This document shows, piece by piece, positions 48,178 through 57,622 of a DNA stretch of 64,000 bases (position 1 is the stretch's first letter; every line of letters begins with the position of its first letter). The notes under the pieces were generated by a model, which saw only the letters and a list, made by a program, of their open reading frames with translations, made no database searches and was not told where the DNA came from. Source of the stretch: Psychrobacter sp. Pi2-1 (GTDB lineage: Bacteria > Pseudomonadota > Gammaproteobacteria > Pseudomonadales > Moraxellaceae); NCBI RefSeq assembly GCF_904846645.1, contig NZ_CAJHBO010000002.1, positions 62,001 through 126,000 on the forward strand. The letters are read 5' to 3'. A program made the position numbers and the translations under genes.

Positions 48178-49008
48178 TTAGTCACTTAATCCAAGTACGT
48201 CCTGCATATTGTACTGACCTACTTCCTGCTCAACGACCCAAGTTGCGGCACGTACGGCACCAGCGGCAAATGTCATGCGCGCGCGTGCACGATGGGTAAT
48301 CTCAACCACTTCGCCATCTGCGATAAACATCACAGTATGGTCGCCTACGATTTCGCCGCCACGTACTGCATGAATACCAATTGTCCCAGATTCGCGCTCG
48401 CCAGTTTGTCCTTCGCGGCCATAAATAGCGACGTCTTTTAGGTTCTGTCCGCGCGCTTCCGCGACGGCTTCGGCCATCATATACGCCGTACCAGAAGGCG
48501 CATCAATTTTATGCTTATGATGGGCCTCAATGATTTCTACATCAGCGTCATTACCAAACGCTTTGGCAGCCATCCCGAGCAGCTTCAATGATAAATTAAC
48601 GCCTGTCGAATAGTTACCCGCATATACGATAGTGATTTGCTCACTTGCTTTTGCCAGTACTTGTTCTTGCTGTTCATTGAATCCTGTCGTACCGATGACC
48701 ATAGCAACATTATGCTCAACACAAACTTGCATGTTTTTTTCAGTGGCATCAGGCAAGCTAAAATCAATCAGCACATCGATATCATCAATCACAGCGGCTA
48801 AGTCGTCAACGATTTGTACATTTAAATGACCGATAGCAGCAACTTCGCCTGCATCAGCACCGACTAGGCTAGAGCCTTGACGCTCAATCGCTGCCTTTAA
48901 TGTAGTTTGCGGGTTATTCTGTACTGCCTCGATGAGCATACGACCCATACGGCCGCCTGCACCGATTACCCCAACGTTGATAGATTTATTATTTGCTTGT
49001 TCGCTCAT
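48178..49008 (-). CDS. dapB: 4-hydroxy-tetrahydrodipicolinate reductase
   Basis: Reduces HTPA in lysine and diaminopimelate synthesis. The 276-residue protein has the NAD(P)-binding [27 protein letters not shown], the [18 protein letters not shown] active-site motif and the C-terminal [17 protein letters not shown]. dnaJ lies upstream on the same strand, separated by a terminator. Confidence 0.96.
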   Translation of the reverse strand: MSEQANNKSINVGVIGAGGRMGRMLIEAVQNNPQTTLKAAIERQGSSLVGADAGEVAAIGHLNVQIVDDLAAVIDDIDVLIDFSLPDATEKNMQVCVEHNVAMVIGTTGFNEQQEQVLAKASEQITIVYAGNYSTGVNLSLKLLGMAAKAFGNDADVEIIEAHHKHKIDAPSGTAYMMAEAVAEARGQNLKDVAIYGREGQTGERESGTIGIHAVRGGEIVGDHTVMFIADGEVVEITHRARARMTFAAGAVRAATWVVEQEVGQYNMQDVLGLSD

Positions 49009-49113
49009 ACTTTTACCTTAGATGTTTTATATTTAGTGAAACTATTTTTGACTATCATTTATTGTAAGTTTAGCAAATATCATCACATGAATGGCTTTTT
49101 ATACCATCAATAA

Positions 49114-49149
49114 AAAGCCCAAAGGTTTCATGTGAAACCTTTGGGCTTT
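49114..49149. terminator. strong intrinsic terminator after dnaJ
   Basis: AAAGCCCAAAGGTTTCA / TGAAACCTTTGGGCTTT is a 17-bp perfect stem with a 2-nt centre, flanked by A and T runs. It ends the dnaJ transcript before dapB. Confidence 0.9.
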
Positions 49150-49181
49150 ATTTAATACTAGCTACTTAGTTAAACTATTTC

Positions 49182-50318
49182 TTAATCGAACAAATCACCG
49201 ATTTTTTTGAAGAATGACTTCTTATGTGGCGACTGTTGGTGCTTACTGTCGTCATCCAAAGTATCTTGGAATTGGCGTAGCAAGTCTTTTTGCTCACGAG
49301 TTAGATTCACTGGCGTTTCGATAACCACACGGCAAATCAAATCACCTTTCATAGTAGTACGGACTGGCGTTACGCCCTTGCCGCGTACACGCAGCAACTT
49401 ACCGCTTTGCGTACCTTCTGCCACTTTGATTTTTACTTTGCCATCTAAGGTTGGGATTTCGACTTCTTTACCCAATGCTGCATCAGTAATGCTGACGGGT
49501 ACATCCATATATAGGTCAGCACCTTGACGGGTAAAGACATTATGCTGTTTGACGCGTACTTCGACATATAGATCGCCGTTTTGTACGCCAGCGCCGCCTG
49601 CTTCGCCTTCGCCAGCTAGACGAACACGATCACCATCATCGACGCCTGCAGGGATAGAGACTTCTAACGTACGTGATTTGTCTTTTACGCCATTACCATG
49701 ACAGTCTGAACAAGGGTTTTTGATCTGTTTACCAGTACCGCCGCAATGAGGACAAGCTTGCTGTACCGCAAAGAAACCTTGCTGCATACGTACTTGACCT
49801 TGGCCATGACAAGTCTGACAGGTAACCACATCAGACGCATTTTTTGCCCCTTTACCATCACAGGTATCACAAGGCGCAGGAGCCGTGAAACTGATTTCTT
49901 TTTTGCAGCCACGTACAGCTTCTTCTAATGTCAGCTCAATCACATAACGCAAGTCAGAGCCGCGACGCGTACGCCCACCGCCGCCACCACGTTGCTGACC
50001 GAAGATATCACCGAAGTTACCAAAGATATCGCCGAAGATATCTTGGAAGTTGCCGCCACCTGCGCCGCCGAAGCCGCCGCCACCCATGCCGTTTTCAAAG
50101 GCTGCATGGCCCATACGGTCGTAGGCTGAACGTTTCTCTTCGTCGCTCAATACTTCATAAGCCATTGAAGCTTCTTTGAATTTGTCTTCCGAATCAGGAT
50201 CATCAGAGTTGCGATCTGGATGGTATTTCATGGCAAGCTTACGGTAGGCTCGCTTAATTTCTTTGCTGTCAGCGGTCTTGCTGACACCTAATATTTCATA
50301 AAAATCGCGCTTACTCAT
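49182..50318 (-). CDS. dnaJ: chaperone protein DnaJ
   Basis: A class I Hsp40 co-chaperone of DnaK. The 378-residue product has the J-domain with HPD ([10 protein letters not shown]), a Gly/Phe-rich region, the zinc centre of four CxxCxGxG repeats ([32 protein letters not shown]) and the C-terminal beta domains. The frame runs nine codons further up, but the ATG at 50318 has AGGAGAG upstream and gives [14 protein letters not shown], the usual start. dnaK is not adjacent. Confidence 0.96.
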   Translation of the reverse strand: MSKRDFYEILGVSKTADSKEIKRAYRKLAMKYHPDRNSDDPDSEDKFKEASMAYEVLSDEEKRSAYDRMGHAAFENGMGGGGFGGAGGGNFQDIFGDIFGNFGDIFGQQRGGGGGRTRRGSDLRYVIELTLEEAVRGCKKEISFTAPAPCDTCDGKGAKNASDVVTCQTCHGQGQVRMQQGFFAVQQACPHCGGTGKQIKNPCSDCHGNGVKDKSRTLEVSIPAGVDDGDRVRLAGEGEAGGAGVQNGDLYVEVRVKQHNVFTRQGADLYMDVPVSITDAALGKEVEIPTLDGKVKIKVAEGTQSGKLLRVRGKGVTPVRTTMKGDLICRVVIETPVNLTREQKDLLRQFQDTLDDDSKHQQSPHKKSFFKKIGDLFD

Positions 50319-50741
50319 GCTCTCTCCTATCGTCTTTACAGTCACACCGGCTCGTCAAATCATCAGCTCAATTGATAATTGTCTTAATCTTATTCATGGT
50401 TCTTAGCTATCAGATATATATAACGTTTCACATGAAACATCACAACTCATCATGCTATAGAACCATAATGCTTAGACTTAACCAACAAATACGGTGAAGG
50501 CTGCTTAGCCAAATCAATTATAAAAAGTTTGCGCTATTTATGGAGATGGTCTGCTGATTTATCAAGCTCTTAAATGATGAAATTAGCAGTTGGCATCGCT
50601 GCGGCAAAAGCCAAACGATTCATTAAGGTTACTGCAAAGCTTTTCGTACCTGAGCGATGCCCAGTCGTGCTAATATTTACCGCCACATCTACGGTCATTT
50701 ATACTCATAGTGATGACGATTGCGACAAGGTATCAAGTCTT
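50319..50741. other. divergent intergenic region dnaJ-DUF2939
   Basis: A 423-bp gap with no gene supported. It holds a palindromic parS-like word at 50424-50439. The dnaJ promoter is expected here. No clear heat-shock box was identified. Confidence 0.4.
50424..50439. promoter_or_regulatory. weak parS-like palindrome
   Basis: CGTTTCACATGAAACA differs from the parS consensus at two positions, the first base and one base in the centre (CACATG for CACGTG). The inner GTTTCACATGAAAC is a palindrome except at the two central bases. It lies about 105 bp upstream of dnaJ, so it could also be a regulator site. Confidence 0.3.
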
Positions 50742-51392
50742 ATGAAAAAGCTGGTTATTCTATTAATCATCATTGCGGTAGCAGTGTATGCAGGTTCGCC
50801 TTATTACAGTGCTTATCAGCTCAAAAACGCTTATGACGATAAAGACGGTGCCACTATCGCAGCGGCTATTGATTATGAGCAAGTGCGACCAAGCGTCCAA
50901 AATCAGCTAACCAGCCAATTTGCGACGACAATGACTAAGTACCCACTAATTTCTGAGTTGGGCGGTGAGCCGTTGACCGAAGCCGCGAATGGTTTTATCG
51001 CGCAGGCAGTTGAAGGGGCTATCACTCCGCAAAATATCGAAAAAGTGATTAATACCCAAGGTCAAGCCAATACAGCAACCAAAGAGCTAGCCGCAGCATG
51101 GGCCATCGCTAGCGATCAAGTTGACTTGAAAAACCTAATTCAGAGCTTAATCATTCAGCGTGGTGATGTCGATGCCGTGGTCAAAAGCCAAATGCAGCAA
51201 GTCATGAAAAAACAAGCGGCAGAACTTGAGCAGCATGTCGCCCAAGGCAATGACAGTGAAAAGCCAACGCTTAGCTACTGCGGTATCAACTGCTTTAGTA
51301 TTAGTGGTCAGGTAAAAGGCTACCCTCTCACTATCGAGATGCAGCGTGAAGGGCTTATCAATTGGAAAATTATTGATATTGTCTTACCATAA
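50742..51392 (+). CDS. DUF2939 family membrane-anchored protein
   Basis: A 216-residue protein with an N-terminal hydrophobic anchor (KKLVILLIIIAVAVYAGSPYYSAYQLK) and a periplasmic helical domain (DKDGATIAAAIDYEQVRPSVQNQL) typical of DUF2939. A C-terminal CGINC pair follows near residue 180. The function is unknown. The long frame upstream of 50742 lacks homology-like character. ATG at 50742 has AAGG upstream. A terminator follows. Confidence 0.82.
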   Translation: MKKLVILLIIIAVAVYAGSPYYSAYQLKNAYDDKDGATIAAAIDYEQVRPSVQNQLTSQFATTMTKYPLISELGGEPLTEAANGFIAQAVEGAITPQNIEKVINTQGQANTATKELAAAWAIASDQVDLKNLIQSLIIQRGDVDAVVKSQMQQVMKKQAAELEQHVAQGNDSEKPTLSYCGINCFSISGQVKGYPLTIEMQREGLINWKIIDIVLP

Positions 51393-51438
51393 ATTATTTA
51401 AGACAGCTTTTGAGATGCAAAAATGTCTGAATAGAACC

Positions 51439-51480
51439 AAAAAAACCGCCCTATGAACTGATTCATAAGGCGGTTTTTTT
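51439..51480. terminator. bidirectional intrinsic terminator
   Basis: AAAAAACCGCC / GGCGGTTTTTT with inner TATGA/TCATA pairing and A/T runs on both sides. It serves the convergent DUF2939 and dsbC-like genes. Confidence 0.88.
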
Positions 51481-51545
51481 ACATTGTTTAGCAGTCCAAT
51501 ATCTTAAAGTTTTGAATTGCTAGAACACCCAACCATACCAGTCGA

Positions 51546-52610
51546 TTATTCAACACCCAAGAATTCTAGAAATTCTGGGCTTTCAAAACTCGCCTGATAT
51601 AGCACGCCATCTTCACGATAGATTGCAGGCGTCGCCATTACCGCGAGTCCAGCTGCTTTTTCACGATTGGGTGTCACATGGTCAACTGTACAACTTGCTG
51701 ATGCAGGCGTCATTTCACCCTGTAGCATCGCTTTGTCAAATGCCTGACGACGACTGTCTTCATCCGCTTGGCACCAGATACCACGCATCTGCTTCGGTGA
51801 CGCATCATATATCGGATAGCCGATGACATTGACCGTCACGCCTTTTGCATTGAGTGAGGGCACTTGCTGATGTAATCGGCGGCAGTAAGGGCAGTTCACA
51901 TCATCTGCCACATAGATAACGGCTCTCTCAGTAGTGGTCGCTGGATAAGTAATCAGCTGGCTTTTGTCCAATGACGCAAACACCGACTGGTTTTTATGTT
52001 TTTCAAAGTTCTCATCGAGGCCGATAAATTGACCGTTTTCGATGACTGATATTTCACCATCGGTAATATACTGCGCATCATCTGATAGTAAAAACGGCAC
52101 GCCTTCTAGGGTTGCGCCCCAGATGACCCCCGGTACTGCGGTATAAAAGAATGGTGTTTTCGCGCTCATGTTCTTAAGCGCCGCCATATTTGCTAGCATA
52201 GACGATTTGACTGAGGCACTGACAGGTTTGCCTACTTGCGTACTCGTGCTACGTACTGGTGTTTTGGTGACAACTTGCTTACTTGGGTTTTTCTGTAGCT
52301 CACCCTGAATGACGTAACGACCATCTTCGGTGATGTGCAGCGGCAACTGGCCAGCCAAATTCACTTGATACATATTGGGCAGTTTGGATGGCACAATAGA
52401 AGTAATCTTTGTTTTGATGCCTGCTTGGGTCAGTACTTGGCGCAATCGCTTATCGACAGTTGCACTCACTGTTTGAGCTACTTGCGAATTTGTAGTGCTT
52501 TGCGTTACGTTATTGCTATTAGCATCTGCTGAACTTGGCTGAGCGCAAGCAGTGGTTGCTAATAGTATGACGCTGATTAGGCTAGCGGACTTTAATACAG
52601 GTAATGTCAC
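51546..52610 (-). CDS. dsbC: DsbC/DsbG-family thiol:disulfide interchange protein
   Basis: A periplasmic disulfide isomerase. The thioredoxin domain occupies about residues 225-350 with active-site CPYC (Cys240, Cys243), a cis-Pro motif MATPAI and a second Cys pair (near 282 and 312). At 354 residues it is far longer than E. coli DsbC (236). Two stretches resemble the DsbC N-terminal dimerisation domain: about 65-105 (PLHITEDGRYVIQGEL) and 152-192 (PFLLSDDAQYITDGEI). The signal region ends LLATTACAQ; Cys22 could be lipidated but the lipobox is imperfect. Confidence 0.85.
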   Translation of the reverse strand: MTLPVLKSASLISVILLATTACAQPSSADANSNNVTQSTTNSQVAQTVSATVDKRLRQVLTQAGIKTKITSIVPSKLPNMYQVNLAGQLPLHITEDGRYVIQGELQKNPSKQVVTKTPVRSTSTQVGKPVSASVKSSMLANMAALKNMSAKTPFFYTAVPGVIWGATLEGVPFLLSDDAQYITDGEISVIENGQFIGLDENFEKHKNQSVFASLDKSQLITYPATTTERAVIYVADDVNCPYCRRLHQQVPSLNAKGVTVNVIGYPIYDASPKQMRGIWCQADEDSRRQAFDKAMLQGEMTPASASCTVDHVTPNREKAAGLAVMATPAIYREDGVLYQASFESPEFLEFLGVE

Positions 52611-52999
52611 AGAGAGATTCCTATCTGGTTTTTAATAATGGCAGTTTTTAATATTAAGACCAATTCCAAATCTACCACTAAATCTACCACTAACTGAAAG
52701 GTAGCAATCCACTTTCTGATTAGTCAGGTTCTTGGAATTGGTTTAAGGGTTGTCTGTCATAAAAATATAGATTAAAAAGACTGTAGCATATGGGATAGTT
52801 TTGCAAAGCGCAAAATGGCTAAAGTCGCAAAACTGCTACTTAGCTTTAAGAGATAGGCAACACAGGTAGGTAGTAGACATAAATACAATATAGTAGACCG
52901 CAAAAAGCAGCACACTGAGTAGCGGCTGCTAATGGGTTTAAAACGATAATTTCAAGACAAATACTAATGCCAAAGCTTAATAATTTCAGTGCTCATTGA
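52611..52999. other. intergenic region dsbC-rsuA
   Basis: About 390 bp with no supported gene or convincing terminator. It includes a near-repeated AAATCTACCACTAA word at 52668-52692 (two adjacent copies). Confidence 0.4.
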
Positions 53000-53704
53000 T
53001 TAAAACTTGGCAACTTCTTCTGGCGTTAAGAAACGACTATCGCCTTTTTCTAGCCCTTCTAGATTGATATGACCGATACTGGCGCGGTGCAGATCGGTGA
53101 CTCGATTACCGAAGTAACCCATCATACGTTTGACCTGATGGTATTTGCCCTGCTCCAATGTGAGGCGTGCATGTTTTTCATCAATGAACTCAAGAACAGC
53201 AGGCTTGGTTGGCTCGTAATCACCTTCAAGCAAGATGCCTTCAGCCACTTTCTTAACGGCTTTTTCTTGTGCATCACTATCCATTGCATCTGCCAAAGTC
53301 AGCTCATACACCTTGGCATGCTCGTGCTTAGGACTGGTGACACGATGTAGCCAGCCACCATCATCACTCATGAGCAATGCGCCAGTAGTATCGACGTCGA
53401 GACGTCCGGCGATACGCAGACTGCCCAATTCTGGTACAGCAATCAGTTCGGTGACGATTGGATATTCTTTAACTTTTAGCGTGCATTCGAAGCCTTCAGG
53501 CTTATATAACAAGATATAGCGATTGCCCGCAGCAACCGACAACGGCTCGCCTGCCCACATCACATCATCATTGACGACATCAACATGTAGGCCAGGATCT
53601 TTAACCACTTGATCGTTTACGGTGATTTCGCCGGCGTGCATGATCTTCTTTGACTCTTTACGCGACAGCTCAGTGGCTTTACTAATGAATTTATCTAAAC
53701 GCAT
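53000..53704 (-). CDS. rsuA: 16S rRNA pseudouridine(516) synthase RsuA
   Basis: Isomerises U516 in 16S rRNA. The product (234 aa from this start) has an S4 domain (MRLDKFISKATELSRKE) and the synthase domain with GRLDVDTTGALLMSDDG (catalytic Asp), the TSPKHEHAKVYEL loop and the GKYHQVKRMMGYFGN motif. A start five codons earlier at 53719 is possible. I chose the ATG that gives the family N-terminus MRLDKFI; neither has a strong ribosome-binding site. Confidence 0.93.
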   Translation of the reverse strand: MRLDKFISKATELSRKESKKIMHAGEITVNDQVVKDPGLHVDVVNDDVMWAGEPLSVAAGNRYILLYKPEGFECTLKVKEYPIVTELIAVPELGSLRIAGRLDVDTTGALLMSDDGGWLHRVTSPKHEHAKVYELTLADAMDSDAQEKAVKKVAEGILLEGDYEPTKPAVLEFIDEKHARLTLEQGKYHQVKRMMGYFGNRVTDLHRASIGHINLEGLEKGDSRFLTPEEVAKF

Positions 53705-53901
53705 ACTATTTACTACCATCGGTTTTATTATACCAGCCCTAAATCAGAAACTAACGACGCCAACACTCAGCCGTGAGCGGCTCGTTATCTTCGATGGTTA
53801 GAAATGGTACTATAATGAAAAATTAAATGAACACTGTGCTCAATACAAAAGCCAGTGAAAGTCAGACCAGTTTAACATATCCAACCTAAGCCTGATGAAA
53901 T

Positions 53902-54504
53902 ATGAGCTATCAAACGCTAAAACGTGCCGTTACCACGCGACTCGAAATTAAAAAATCTGAGTTTATCGCTTACGCCTATCCGGTGACCTCTCGCGATCAA
54001 GCAATGTTTCACGTGGAACAACTGCGAGAGCAATACCCCGATGCACGGCACTTCTGCTGGGCATACATCATCGGTGATCCAGATAATACCACTAGTGCTG
54101 GTTTCGATGATGATGGCGAGCCAAGTGGTACAGCGGGTCGACCGATATTGAATGTGCTACAACATAAGTCAATCGGCAATGTGATTATCATCGTAGTACG
54201 TTACTTCGGTGGTATCAAATTGGGTGCTGGCGGTCTTACCCGTGCTTATGCAGGCTCTGCCCAAGCGGCCGTCGACGAGATGATACTAAACCCTTATGTA
54301 CCAATGACTCAGATTCAGATACTGGCAGAGTTTGCGACTGAAGCACAATGCCGCTATATGATAGAGAGCCTTGGCGGTCATATCGATGATGTCGCCTATA
54401 GCAAGCAAGTAACCCTAACCGCCACACTTGCTGAAGCAGATGTCGAAAATTTAAAAGAGCGTTTAGCAATGGATGGTCGAGTATTGGACAAGCCAGAAGA
54501 ATAA
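53902..54504 (+). CDS. yigZ: YigZ/IMPACT family protein
   Basis: A 200-residue protein of the YigZ/IMPACT family (UPF0029). Hallmarks are KKSEFIAYAYPV, the HFCWAYIIGDPD segment, DDDGEPSGTAGRPIL, and VRYFGGIKLGAGGLTRAYAGSA. IMPACT relatives influence translation-stress signalling in eukaryotes; the bacterial role is uncertain. A parS-like site lies within codons for MFHVEQ. Confidence 0.93.
   Translation: MSYQTLKRAVTTRLEIKKSEFIAYAYPVTSRDQAMFHVEQLREQYPDARHFCWAYIIGDPDNTTSAGFDDDGEPSGTAGRPILNVLQHKSIGNVIIIVVRYFGGIKLGAGGLTRAYAGSAQAAVDEMILNPYVPMTQIQILAEFATEAQCRYMIESLGGHIDDVAYSKQVTLTATLAEADVENLKERLAMDGRVLDKPEE
54005..54020. promoter_or_regulatory. parS-like ParB-binding site
   Basis: TGTTTCACGTGGAACA reads TGTTCCACGTGAAACA on the minus strand, a full match to the consensus TGTTNCACGTGAAACA. 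It lies inside the yigZ coding region, 17.8 kb from the other site. Matches of this quality are very rare by chance in 64 kb. Confidence 0.8.
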
Positions 54505-54758
54505 AAATCTGACTAGCTATTCTCGTCGCAAACTTTAGACAGTTCTCTTTTCAATACATTTATTAGCTTTTTACAGAAATTGTTTCTCGATAAATGATTT
54601 TTAGCAGCTACTTCTCAGTAGCTAATTTCCAGTAGCTGTTTTCAGTAATCATGCGTTCACTGAAAATTATTGGTTTTCACAGGTACTGACGTTATGATAA
54701 AAACCCCTTATCACACTACTCTATTTGTTTTTCCACGATTATTAAATAAGACCAATAT

Positions 54759-55856
54759 ATGCCAACTTCAACCAAACCTTTTTCTCCAGCACCTTTTAAG
54801 CCACCATTTTGGCTGACCAATCCCCATCTGCAAAGCATCCTGCCCAAGTTTTTTGCGCCAAAGTCACCGACCTACCGCCGCGTGGTCGAAAAAGACTCAT
54901 TGGACGAGAGTGATATTGCTTATGACTTCTATGATGCGCACCCTGTAGAAGCATCAAAAGATGGCGAACTTGAGCAAACTCCATTGATTGTATTATTCCA
55001 TGGGATGGAAGGCAGTAGTGACAGTCATTATGCTCGCGCACTAGCATACCAAATGCACGCGCAAGGCTGGCACTTTGTGGTGGCACATTTCCGTAGTTGC
55101 GGCGGTATTCCTGCTAGTGGCACAGTATTTTATAATGCAGGCGACACTGACGAGGTGCATCATGCGCTACAGAATTTGCGTGAGCAGTATGCCAATATCT
55201 ATGCCGTTGGTGTCTCATTAGGAGGCAATGCACTGGCCAAATACATGGGCGAATATGAGGACAAAGTCCTATGTAAAGGTGCCGTTGTTATCTCCGCGCC
55301 AGTCGATATGTCTTCAGCTGCTATTACTATGCACAGCTTCTTGAGTCATCGTATTTATACGCCTTATCTGCTTAACCCAATTATCAAAAAAGCATTGGCA
55401 AACGACCTCACTCAAGATGAAATCAACTCTATCAAAGCTGCCAATCGTATCAGTGATTTCGATGATATTTTTACTGCGCCGCGTCACGGATATCGCTCCA
55501 AAAACGACTATTATCATACTGCATCCGCAATGCCGTACTTGCGCAACGTTACTCACCCTCTGCTATTAATCAGTGCAAAAGACGATCCTTTCATTGGCTT
55601 TACTGCTACCCCAAATGATGTTTCTGAGAGTGTCACTATCTTAGATACTGAGCACGGCGGGCACATCGGTTATTTGCGTTATCGCTCAGACAATGGTCAT
55701 TCCAAAAGCAAATCGTCTGTCACCAATGATAAAGAATCCAAGACTTCAAAGTTCGATATCAACTGGATACCTGAGACGGTCAGCGCTTATTTTAATTGGA
55801 TTGGTGTGGCTTCTACTAGCGAGTCTTCTCAGGATGTGGGCTCTGACAATAAATAA
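54759..55856 (+). CDS. YheT-family alpha/beta hydrolase
   Basis: A 365-residue hydrolase of the YheT family. It begins with FKPPFWLTNPHLQSILPKFF, then LIVLFHGMEGSSDSHYARALA, the nucleophile elbow VGVSLGGNALAKYMGE (Ser), an Asp in SAKDDPF and a His in TEHGGHIGYL. The C-terminus has a Ser/Lys-rich extension of about 30 residues. The substrate is unknown; family members are thought to act on lipids or esters. A thioesterase-like gene follows on the same strand with a 60-bp gap. Confidence 0.9.
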   Translation: MPTSTKPFSPAPFKPPFWLTNPHLQSILPKFFAPKSPTYRRVVEKDSLDESDIAYDFYDAHPVEASKDGELEQTPLIVLFHGMEGSSDSHYARALAYQMHAQGWHFVVAHFRSCGGIPASGTVFYNAGDTDEVHHALQNLREQYANIYAVGVSLGGNALAKYMGEYEDKVLCKGAVVISAPVDMSSAAITMHSFLSHRIYTPYLLNPIIKKALANDLTQDEINSIKAANRISDFDDIFTAPRHGYRSKNDYYHTASAMPYLRNVTHPLLLISAKDDPFIGFTATPNDVSESVTILDTEHGGHIGYLRYRSDNGHSKSKSSVTNDKESKTSKFDINWIPETVSAYFNWIGVASTSESSQDVGSDNK

Positions 55857-55915
55857 TCACTGTCATCAATGACAAAATAATAACGCCAACGTTTATAACT
55901 TTTTGAGAGTGTTTT

Positions 55916-56467
55916 ATGTACCCATTTATCCGTTATGCTAGCACCATTGCTCATGCTGCCCTAAAAGCAAAAAAGGGCGACACACTGACGTTTAAGGACA
56001 CCAGTGAGATTCAATTTCGCTGCCGCTTATCCGATATAGATAATTTTTTGGAGATGAATAACGGCCGCGTATTTACGCTGTATGATTTGGGTCGTATGGA
56101 CTTTGCAGTACGGACTGGGCTTGGCAAGCAGTTATTAAAACAACGCTGGGGCCTGGTCATCGCTGGCAGCACTATTCAATACCGTAAGCGTATTCGCGCC
56201 TTTCAAAAAGTCACGCTAAAGACCAAAATCGTCGGTATCGACGCGCGCTGGTTGTATATAGAGCAATCAATGTGGGTCAAGGGCCAGCCCTGTTCATCTG
56301 GACTACTGCGTACCGGTGTGACCAAAGGTGGTAGAGTGATAGATACGGCACAAGTACTGGCTGCACTAGGCCAATCTGACTGGGATCTACCGCCAACGGG
56401 TTACGTAGCTGAGTGGATTAAAAGTGATGCTGATCGTCCGTGGCCGCCTGTCGATACAGCTGACTAA
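55916..56467 (+). CDS. thioesterase-like (4HBT/hot-dog) protein
   Basis: A 183-residue protein with a hot-dog fold of the acyl-CoA thioesterase-like type. The segment CRLSDIDNFLEMNNGRVFTLYDLGRMDFAVRTGLGKQL corresponds to the entry helix of this family, where an Asp/Asn pair acts. The following KQRWGLVIAGSTIQYRKRIRAFQKV matches the hot-dog strands. The substrate is not deduced. It may be cotranscribed with the YheT-type hydrolase. Confidence 0.85.
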   Translation: MYPFIRYASTIAHAALKAKKGDTLTFKDTSEIQFRCRLSDIDNFLEMNNGRVFTLYDLGRMDFAVRTGLGKQLLKQRWGLVIAGSTIQYRKRIRAFQKVTLKTKIVGIDARWLYIEQSMWVKGQPCSSGLLRTGVTKGGRVIDTAQVLAALGQSDWDLPPTGYVAEWIKSDADRPWPPVDTAD

Positions 56468-56644
56468 CTTAACTTTATAAGCTAGTAATTAATTACTTTT
56501 ATCTTATTTAACAGATGGTATAAGCAAGCAACCTTATAGCTACTATTTCATAACAACTCATTATATAAATACATATAATAAATGTTAGGATAGTAGTGAG
56601 TACATACTCAGACAAAACAAGTATAGTCTTATAAGGAGAATAAT

Positions 56645-57022
56645 ATGGCTAATACAACAGATTATGTCGGCACGTTATTTGATAATAGCGAATCAAACCC
56701 AAGCAAAATTACTTTAGCATTTACCATGGCAGGCGTGGCACTGAAAAAAGGCCATTCTGCTACTGTGATATTAATGGTGGATGCCGTACATCTGGCAAAA
56801 CCAAACGCGCTAGACAATGTAGATATCGGCGATCCGTTTGAGCCAGCTGGTGAGTTACTAGAAGCCTTTATTGAAAAAGGTGGCCAAGTGTTGGTCTGCG
56901 GCGCTTGTATGAAACACAATGGTGTAGAAGAATCAGATATCGACAAACGCTTTGAAGTGATTAGCGGTGATGATGTTGTTGAGCTGTTGATGAACGCGAA
57001 AGGGTCGTTGCAGTTGAATTAA
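56645..57022 (+). CDS. DsrE family protein
   Basis: A 125-residue protein with the DsrE/TusD fold: an N-terminal strand-helix with NPSKITLAFTMAGVALKKGHSATVILMVDAV, then GGQVLVCGACMKHNGV containing the Cys that carries sulfur in active relatives, and a final strand VVELLMNAKGSLQLN. Such proteins take part in sulfur relay or small-molecule binding. A strong AAGGAGAA precedes the ATG. A terminator follows. Confidence 0.88.
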   Translation: MANTTDYVGTLFDNSESNPSKITLAFTMAGVALKKGHSATVILMVDAVHLAKPNALDNVDIGDPFEPAGELLEAFIEKGGQVLVCGACMKHNGVEESDIDKRFEVISGDDVVELLMNAKGSLQLN

Positions 57023-57059
57023 ACAGTAAGCAAAATCAGTTAATGAAGTTATAAGAATG

Positions 57060-57110
57060 GGTCAGTTTTCTTAGTCATCGTTGGGTGGCTTGAAAGCTGA
57101 CCTATTTTTT
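57060..57110 (+). terminator. probable intrinsic terminator after dsrE-like gene
   Basis: GGTCAG / CTGACC stem with a long loop and a T-rich run on the plus strand. The loop is larger than usual. Confidence 0.5.
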
Positions 57111-57148
57111 ACCTTATAGGTGAGCAAACTTTCTTAAAAAGATAAATT

Positions 57149-57406
57149 TTAATTACCTTTTCTCATTTTATGTGTTTCCAGAAAATATATTGCTAAAGTG
57201 GAAGCAGCTCCGACTGCCAGTTTAGCATGTCTAGGTTGCAAGCCTTTAAACTGGCTATCTTTACCATGACCACTACCATATTCATTTCTAACCTCTGCAA
57301 TGCCTTGGACAACAGCGGACAAACTACCTAAAATCTGTCTTATTGACTTCGCTGCTTTTGCCTTGTTAGATATGTCACGTCGAGTAATTTGAGAGATATT
57401 ATTCAT
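57149..57406 (-). CDS. stand-alone Abi_C domain protein (probable remnant)
   Basis: An 85-residue protein that looks like the C-terminal domain of abortive infection proteins (Abi_C). The telling motifs are RQILGSLSAVVQGIAEVRNEYGSGHGK and LQPRHAKLAVGAASTLAIYFLETH, which lie at the end of such proteins. The usual N-terminal part is missing: a stop lies in frame a few codons upstream of the possible TTG at 57418. No partner gene is next to it. It may be the surviving end of a deleted defence gene or a small functional domain. No clear ribosome-binding site. Confidence 0.7.
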   Translation of the reverse strand: MNNISQITRRDISNKAKAAKSIRQILGSLSAVVQGIAEVRNEYGSGHGKDSQFKGLQPRHAKLAVGAASTLAIYFLETHKMRKGN

Positions 57407-57622
57407 GATTTGTTTCAACTTTCTTTGGCTAGATATTTAGTAATCTCAAGTATATGTATTAATAAGCTTTAACTACAGTTTTATAGCCAACTATCTTAAC
57501 TACAACTTCGTAGCCAAAGCTCATCCTCTTATTCAGCAACTAAATAAACACTATCTCACGTACTGTTCGCCCAGCTCTGTTAAAGTAAGTCATGCAAACA
57601 CCTTAATAAAAGGCTACCCGTC

